Assembly: GCA_946807835.1 (NCBI GenBank)
Contig: OX327702.1
Location: 7,192,001-7,256,000 of the forward strand
DNA: 64,000 bases
Reading direction: 5' to 3'
From: Ailanthus altissimus
Lineage: Eukaryota > Streptophyta > Magnoliopsida > Sapindales > Simaroubaceae
This document shows, in pieces, positions 57,981-64,000 of this stretch. Each line of letters opens with the position of its first letter. The stretch's first letter is position 1. A program made the position numbers and the translations under genes. Below the pieces are notes generated by a model. It was not told the origin of the DNA, searched no databases, and saw only the letters and a program-made list of their open reading frames with translations.

Positions 57981-59219
57981 AGATAGGATCATATAAGAAC
58001 CCATGGACTACCTCCAGTATTTTGGCAGCTATATTTTCTACTTTTGTTGCCTTTTTAATGGGAGCTCTTGCTTCTTTCTAATTATTTATTCTTACCTTCT
58101 CAAGTTTTATTTTTACTGGAAACTCTTTAAGGAAGCCATTCTATATTAAAGTATTGATTTGCCTTCTTAATGCTAAGCATGTGGATAACTTATCCCCTTT
58201 ATTGTTGTGAAATAGGCATATCTTACTTTGGCCTCTCTAATAATTTGGGATATCGATTAGTCTCGACTTTCTGAGCAATCTTTGATCTTTATACTTTAGC
58301 CAAAGTTTCTTTATTATGGTATTTATGGGGATGAAGAAGTCTAATTTGGATGAGCTAAAAAACTAGGCCTTTTGTCTTGCAATTACCTCTCTATATTGGA
58401 ATGTCTCTTTTTGCGCCTCTTATTATGAGAAGTCTGATTTTCCCTTTGGGTGATTATCATGGACACTTCTTTTGTTGTCAGGGCTGTATTTTCTTCCTGA
58501 TAGATCTATTGCTTTAAGATTTGGCTCAGCAATTCGAAAGATGTAAACGCTTGTAAACATTTGGCCTGTGCTATGATCTTGGAATCATGGCTTCTTATTT
58601 CACTCAACACTTATTGAACCTATTTAGAAAGCTTTTGATTGTCTTTTTGCCTCATAAGAAATAGGTTTGATGTGGTCTTCTTCTTTTTCCTATTCTGAAT
58701 GTATTGGGCAATAAAGATGGTAGTGAGTTCTTCAATCAAAGAGATGGAATCTTCCCTCAGTCTTCGGAACTAATTTTGGGTTGCTTTATTGATACTGGAA
58801 GGAAATATTATGCATTTAAGGGCTTTGTCATTGCTGTGCATAATCATCTTTAAATTGTAGTAAAAGATGTGTTCCTTAAGGTCCCCTGACTCGTCATAGG
58901 GAGTGAAATTTGGCAGTACAAATTTCTTTCGTCTTTCGGTTTTCCTTATCTTTTCTTTGAAAAGATCCTAGTTGACTTGCTTTGCCAAAAAAAAGCATAT
59001 CTTCTAGGATTCTAATTTTTTAACCCTTTTTGATAGTTCTCTTATTTCTTTTAGAAGCGAAGCTTTAAGCTCCTCTTTCTCGGTCGATTGTTTTGCTACC
59101 GCTTCCACTTTGGGTTTCTCAAGTGGATGCATGGTTTCTTTTCTCCAACGGTCCTTGAAAAGTTGCTGAGGGGTCTTAGAGTGAGTCTCCCTCTATGAAA
59201 GTTCCTCGTAATCCATGAT
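57980..59219 (-). pseudogene. Tat-type Gypsy gag remnant
   Basis: It starts MDYEELS at 59219 (minus). A coiled-coil-like EKEELKASLLKEIRELSKRV (about 59085-59020) follows, then HSNDKALKCIIFPSSINKAT, WFRRLREDSISLIEELTTIF, AQYIQNRKKKKTTSNLFLMR (about 58790-58640), which is the retrotransposon gag domain (WFxxLxxxSIxSFxEL...FVxxF). A C.FH...GD..STCLALRRQINTLI segment (about 58215-58140) is the gag zinc-knuckle-like motif with His-Asp in place of His-Thr. Stops occur in several places. Confidence 0.86.
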
Positions 59220-60639
59220 ATATTCAGAATATAGGAGTTTGTTCCTAAGTCTAGGATTCTTGAAGTAATAAATAATTCAGTGAGAACAGAGTTAATCTAA
59301 AGAGAAGTGAAATTAAAATTACAAACTATAAATACTCTAAAAATAAATAAAACAATATAAGATGTTTACAAATAATAATTCAAATAACCAATTAAAATGA
59401 ATGCTAAGTTAGGAGGATCCATTCTTGGCATTTGAAATAAGAATATAATCAACTCTTTTTATAACTTAATTGGGATCCTTACACAGAAAAGGTTCCAATC
59501 GAAAGATATAACAATTAAAGTTCATCACCATTTATATATTAAATTGTATTTATTTCTTTCAATTATTATACACCAAATCTTATAAATAGGTTCAAGTATT
59601 TATTATGTCAATCTTTATACTTGTCTATAATAAATCAAGACTACCACTTTATAAGAAATGGTATCTACGCTAAATCTTGTAAATGGATTCAAAAATTCAT
59701 TGTGTCAACTATAAAAATTGTCTATAATAAATTAAGATACACCACTTTAGAAGAAAAAAGTATAAATATTGCGAACATAATAAATATATCAGATATAAAT
59801 TTTATAACTTAAGAATAAAATATTAAATTTATGAATAAGAGTTAAGTATATCTTATTATCTTGCCAAGAGTTTCACCCTTTCACCTTAGCAAAAAGAAAA
59901 TTACTTGGACATAATAAAACTAAAGAAAAAGAAAAGAGATGGAAGAAGAGATAACATGACTTTAGAATAGTAAATAAGAGAAATAATAATACAAAGAGAT
60001 AATACAAAAGACAAGTATTTTGAACTCTAATCTAGCTCTCTACTTACATGCTTTGGGCATAAATAGGCCACCTATTTATAAAAAAAATATGGATAAATCA
60101 AGACAAATGAAGAGAGAACCACTTGAAAGATAAAAGTCAAGAAGGGTGGCAACTAATTTGCATTGATTATTATTAATGCACTCATTTGATTGTCCAATTT
60201 AAAATTGATGTGGTCTAAATAGCTTCCACTAAAATATTCAAAGTTATAGATAAGTCTCTTATCTTTCTAGATAAAATTGTCTTATATGTATTAAATATAT
60301 ATTTCTATAGTCAAATACTGATGACTATTTGGACTATGCATATACTACAAATCAGTTCTATTCTAGGCTATTTTTACCATCTAAACTCTCGAATTTTAAA
60401 TACCTTGTGAAATAAAATATGTTAGCCCATTAAGGCAGCTCTTTATAGAATCAAGAATCACTCCAATTGGATTCCTAAGTAGAAAATTATGTCTATTTTA
60501 CTAAACCTACCACAAAATAGTTAAAAGCTAATTAGGTACAATATTGTAAACATACCTAAGTTAAGGGGGTTTAAAGACACTAGTATACGAAATAATAATG
60601 TAAAACCCTTATTAAATGTGTAATTTCAAGTATTCATCA
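59220..60639 (-). mobile_element. LTR and leader between two Tat-type internal regions
   Basis: The LTR's start in minus sense is TGATGAATACTTG at 60639. A TATAAATA box is on the minus strand at 60073-60080. Its inner end and primer-binding site, somewhere between about 59250 and 59480, cannot be fixed. The gag of the element above begins at 59219. On the other side lies a polypurine tract, so this LTR looks like the 5' LTR of the 57-59 kb element and simultaneously the 3' LTR of sequence at 60.65 kb and beyond. Confidence 0.62.
60073..60080 (-). promoter_or_regulatory. TATA box of the Tat-type LTR
   Basis: TATAAATA in minus sense (TTTTTATAAATAGGTGGCC), about 560 bp into the LTR, well placed for driving the gag at 59219. 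Confidence 0.55.
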
Positions 60640-61920
60640 CACCCTCCAACTAGTTTATTGCTAGTCCCTAACAATTCAAGCATAAATAAAATTTAAACAC
60701 TACTGAAGTATTTCAAACAAAATGTCAATTCAAAATCACAATTGCTATTAAGGTTATTTCAATTATAACTTTCAAAAAACATTTTGTGTGTATGTATATG
60801 TGTGAATTAAGCCGAAGTATTCTTACTATAAACCACAACATATACAGCTTTGAAAATTTTTTCCAAATAAAAGCCTCAACTCTGTATTCTCACAAGTGAA
60901 TAACTGTATAACGAGTTAGGATTTCACTCATGGAGTTGGAAAATAAATAATCGCTCAAGAAACTATTACATTTATGAACAGACAAATAAACTAATATTGA
61001 TCCAAAGATAGAAAAATTAATTGTTTATAGTCAAACCATTCTTACCACATGCTCGCTTTAGGACTTTAATTATTTTATATGAATCTTACGAATAGGGAGT
61101 CTGGTGATAAAATTATTTTCTAATGACTTTTGTCTTCTAAAATTGAATGAAAACTTTGTTGAACTGAATTGACTTCTTTTCTCTCTTTTTATTTATTTTT
61201 CTTTATACTTTTTTTTTTTGCTTTCTTTTTTTTGTTTTTTTTAAAAACATTAGAAATCATTACAAAATAACAGCAATTTCTCACCATAATACTTTTCCAT
61301 AATTTTTTTATCATTCTTTAGCTAAGCAACCAAATCATTTCTTATCCCAAATAATGTCATTCCAAACAAAAATTAACCATTTCAAAAGATCAATAAAAGT
61401 TCGTAAGCTGTTATCTCAAACCTCTCCACTCACTCATAAAATATATGTGAGTTTAGAAAAGAATATGTATACTTAAACATGGCAATTCTCTTGGCTATAT
61501 ATATTAAATCATCCATCTTACCACAAGGCTTAGTATTGTGCTCAAGAAATAATTTCGGAAGTTATACTTTAATAATTTAGATAGAAAAAAGTGATTTAAA
61601 CTAAACAATTATAAAATTATACCTTGATAGTAAAACAAACTTATCAACACAAGAGTTACCAAAAACTTAAGTAACAAACAAAAGTATATAAATGCATTAA
61701 AAATAAATTAATTAGAATGTGTTTCAAAATTTAGTAATATACTCTTTACTCTGCCATTCTAGAGGTAAAATACGTCTCAAGAATACATAAATGAACCTTT
61801 TACTCACGCCATTCATGATGATTTTTTTTAGAGAACAAAGTGATTGAAACAAAATTAACACTAACATTATATATCAACTACCCTCCCCTCAACAAATTGA
61901 GACATTGTCCTTAGTGTCAA
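60640..61920 (-). mobile_element. 3' internal end of another Gypsy copy
   Basis: Minus strand: ACTAAGGACAATGTCTCAAT, then TTGTTGAGGGGAGGG (about 61915-61875), a signature found near the 3' end of plant Tat/Athila-type elements, and, just before the LTR, GACTAGCAATAAACTAGTTGGAGGGTG (polypurine tract at 60640-60650). Between these lies AT-rich sequence with no ORF, presumably a long 3' untranslated region. Confidence 0.6.
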
Positions 61921-62700
61921 AATATAGAAAGAATAGAGTATAGAAGATACACCTGAAACATCTTTTATTAGAAATAAAACCTATAATAAAATAAAATAAT
62001 CCACTCAAAATGCTTAGAAATACATAAAAGTATATAGGCTATAGACAAAGAGTCAAATCTATCTTACATTTGTTTTCACTATCATCAGTATACCAATCTA
62101 TCTAACACACTTTTAGATTAGATAGAGGTATAAAACACTTTTAGATTAGATAGAGGTATAAAAGCTTGTAATTCATCAAGTAACTTATCAACAGTTGAAG
62201 CAAAAATAAAGATCTGTTATGTTACAGATGAGACAATTGATTTTTCATCGCATGGTCCAGAAAAGATAACAACTCATTATAAAAATCATTAACATTTAAA
62301 AAACCAATGAGTTTTTGGTGGATCTACAATTGTGCCCATGGGACAATTTGAAATTTTTTCTCCAAAGTTCTAAAACGTCCAAGTAGAGCTATGAAGACAT
62401 CAGCATTCCAAAGCATAAAAGACATTCGCTGATAGATTGATGATACTTGTAACTCATCCTCAATTATTTTTTCTACAATATGAAATAGCTAGAGCTTTCG
62501 GTATAATACCCAAAACTCGACTGCCTTTATTTTATGCACCTGCTCCCACACATCTTATTAATCCACGTCTACCTCTCCTATATACTAAATGAATTTTTTG
62601 CTCAGCTAATACCTTATAAAGTATTTCTACTGCTTCGAAACACTCTCTAGTTTTTCCAGGGTGGATTCATAAAAGATACAATTTTTTGTAAATTTACAAG
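61921..62700 (-). other. Unassigned, partly coding-like sequence
   Basis: From about 62600 to 62200 the minus strand can be read in one frame with few stops: FWVLYRKL, HIVEKIIEDELQVSSIYQR, MSFMLWNADVFIALLGRFR, GFLNVNDFYNELLSFLDHA. The composition is protein-like but I recognise no family. A perfect 28-bp tandem duplication lies at 62108-62163. It may be the remnant of an extra retroelement ORF or of a host gene. Confidence 0.35.
62108..62163. repeat. Perfect 28-bp tandem duplication
   Basis: The unit 'cacttttagattagataga' plus 'ggtataaaa' occurs at 62108-62135 and again at 62136-62163 without mismatch. Confidence 0.9.
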
Positions 62701-64000
62701 TTGATGTTCCTTCTATTATTACACACACCCTCTCTATTGAATGATTTTGAGTTTGTATGAAGATACAGAAATAATTCAATGTATTTATAGAGCCAAAATA
62801 TGTTGCACAGTAAAGTTATATCTGTAGTTAATTGTTAATGGATAAGATTAAGCTTTAAATGCAAATTTTCAAAGTTGACTATGGGTGGTTGGGTGTTGTT
62901 AGAGAAGACATTTTAGTTGAAATAAAATATTCAAAAATAGAAGTTACAGTAAATATGTACAAGTAGTTGTAATTGTGACTCACATCCTCCTCTGGTTTTA
63001 CGTTCAGAAACGGCTTACACACCCTCTATGGGTCAATGATAGATTTCCCATCCAATTTTCTTATAAATTGGGTTTTTTAAAGTCAGATTCTTAAGACTGT
63101 ACCTCTCATGTTCCATAATTCACGAATTGTAATATGCACATATCATCTAAGATACATCTCAAGAGTCGATAAAATATCATCTAAAGACTCTTTACTCAGG
63201 CCATCCTTAATGAACCTAATTTTATCTTCACAATTTATAGACACCATTTCTAAAGTATAGCAACGTGTGTTACAAGTCATGAGTGTACACTTGTAACAAA
63301 CACTTAATCTTTTTGCCTTTTGCTCTTTTGAAAAGGAGTTTTTACCTAAGTCAAGTATGTAGAAAATTAATGAGTCTAAAAACTCGCTAGCCAATCAAAC
63401 TTTGTCTTCAATTAACCAATGTACATTAGTAGATATATTCAGATTCATTAATAACCTTAACTTTTTACATCTTACTTAGTAAATTTTCTTTTAAGGCATT
63501 TTGAGGCAATGAGGGAAAACGTTTTTTTAGCTTCATTAAAAGGTCATTCATTGTTTTTAGAAAGGAGAAGAAGATAATGTATCGGTAATTATAAAAAACT
63601 GACAAAACTAACTTGAAATGTCATGAAATATCATTATCCACTACTTAACTAGGGTGCAAACAAAACTTTAACAAAAATACTAAATTAAACTGCAAGTATG
63701 AAAAAACTAAATAAAGTTAGAAGAAGAATAAATATATATATATATATATATAAATATGTAAATATGTAAAACAAATATTAATTGGTCTATACAAGGGTTA
63801 GACAGAGATATAAATTCTTCATGAAAAGCTTAGTTTTCTATAAACGGCTTAAGTTTTTGCCCATTTACCTTAAACACATTACTAGTCATTCCAATGTTCC
63901 AATGCTAATTCCCATTGCTGCCACATTGAGTACTACAATAAACTTACTATAGCAGGTTACTGTAGTAACTTTGCAACGCTAGGTTTTGCCCTAAATTTGA
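62701..64000. other. AT-rich DNA with one unassigned short frame
   Basis: A minus-strand frame of 83 codons (63394-63143) has a Lys/Cys-containing sequence (SKEQKAKRLSVCYKC, SKESLDDILSTLEMYLR) that looks somewhat coding-like, but I cannot assign it. A (TA)n microsatellite lies at about 63731-63754. I see nothing else to name up to the window edge. Confidence 0.4.

Overview
This 64 kb window is nuclear DNA from a flowering plant, most likely a dicot, in a repeat-rich, probably heterochromatic stretch. It is very AT-rich. I found no bacterial operon, CRISPR array, rRNA or tRNA. Almost every recognisable protein domain belongs to a decayed plant transposable element: Ty1/Copia, Ty3/Gypsy (a Tat-lineage gag and a chromovirus-like pol), L1-type LINEs and a Mutator-like element (MULE). 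Two host-type genes are visible and both look broken: a tropinone-reductase-like short-chain dehydrogenase (about 10.9-12.0 kb, minus) and the C-terminal exons of a TPR-like protein (about 41.85-42.66 kb, minus). I see no clearly intact protein-coding gene.

Layout. 1.4-2.8 kb: Copia pol remnant (+). 4.5-10.5 kb: one L1-type LINE on the minus strand, with its reverse-transcriptase segment inverted (about 7.81-9.80 kb) and a 1.96 kb solo LTR inserted (5.72-7.68 kb). 10.9-12.0 kb: SDR pseudogene. 12.3-15.6 kb: old LTR retrotransposon with both LTRs (-). 16.06-17.57 kb: Copia-type LTR (+). 17.6-21.1 kb: probable Gypsy LTR and Gypsy pol fragment (-). 22.2-41.5 kb: a MULE with a MuDR-type transposase (+) and a convergent Ulp1/DUF1985 protease gene (-). 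The protease gene is split by a 10.5 kb Copia element (28.02-38.52 kb), which itself holds a 1.39 kb solo LTR (31.93-33.32 kb), giving three nesting levels. 41.8-42.7 kb: TPR remnant. 43.95-44.36 kb: LINE scrap. 45.3-45.8 kb: 88-bp tandem repeats. 47.1-52.5 kb: transposon-type ORF remnant (+) split by a 2.77 kb solo LTR. 53.5-54.1 kb: 59-bp tandem repeats. 54.1-56.7 kb: Copia 3' end (-). 56.7-60.6 kb: Tat-type Gypsy gag/protease and its LTR (-). 60.6-64 kb: 3' sequence of another Gypsy copy and unassigned DNA.

Three solo LTRs can be checked from the sequence alone: each is TG...CA, is flanked by a 5-bp duplication (one exact, two with a single mismatch), and the interrupted reading frame resumes when the LTR and one duplication copy are ignored.

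The least expected signal is in the control regions. Two unrelated LTR families (12.3-15.6 kb and 5.7-7.7 kb) carry arrays of a 14-bp palindrome of the form AAYRYYGCRRYRTT upstream of the TATA box. A third family (31.9-33.3 kb) carries an array of 12-bp palindromes whose outer base pair changes T:A, C:G, G:C while pairing is kept. A Copia leader at 36.06-36.36 kb is also packed with related palindromes. This looks like a recurrent, pairing-conserved cis-element of plant LTR retrotransposons and is the item I would follow up first.
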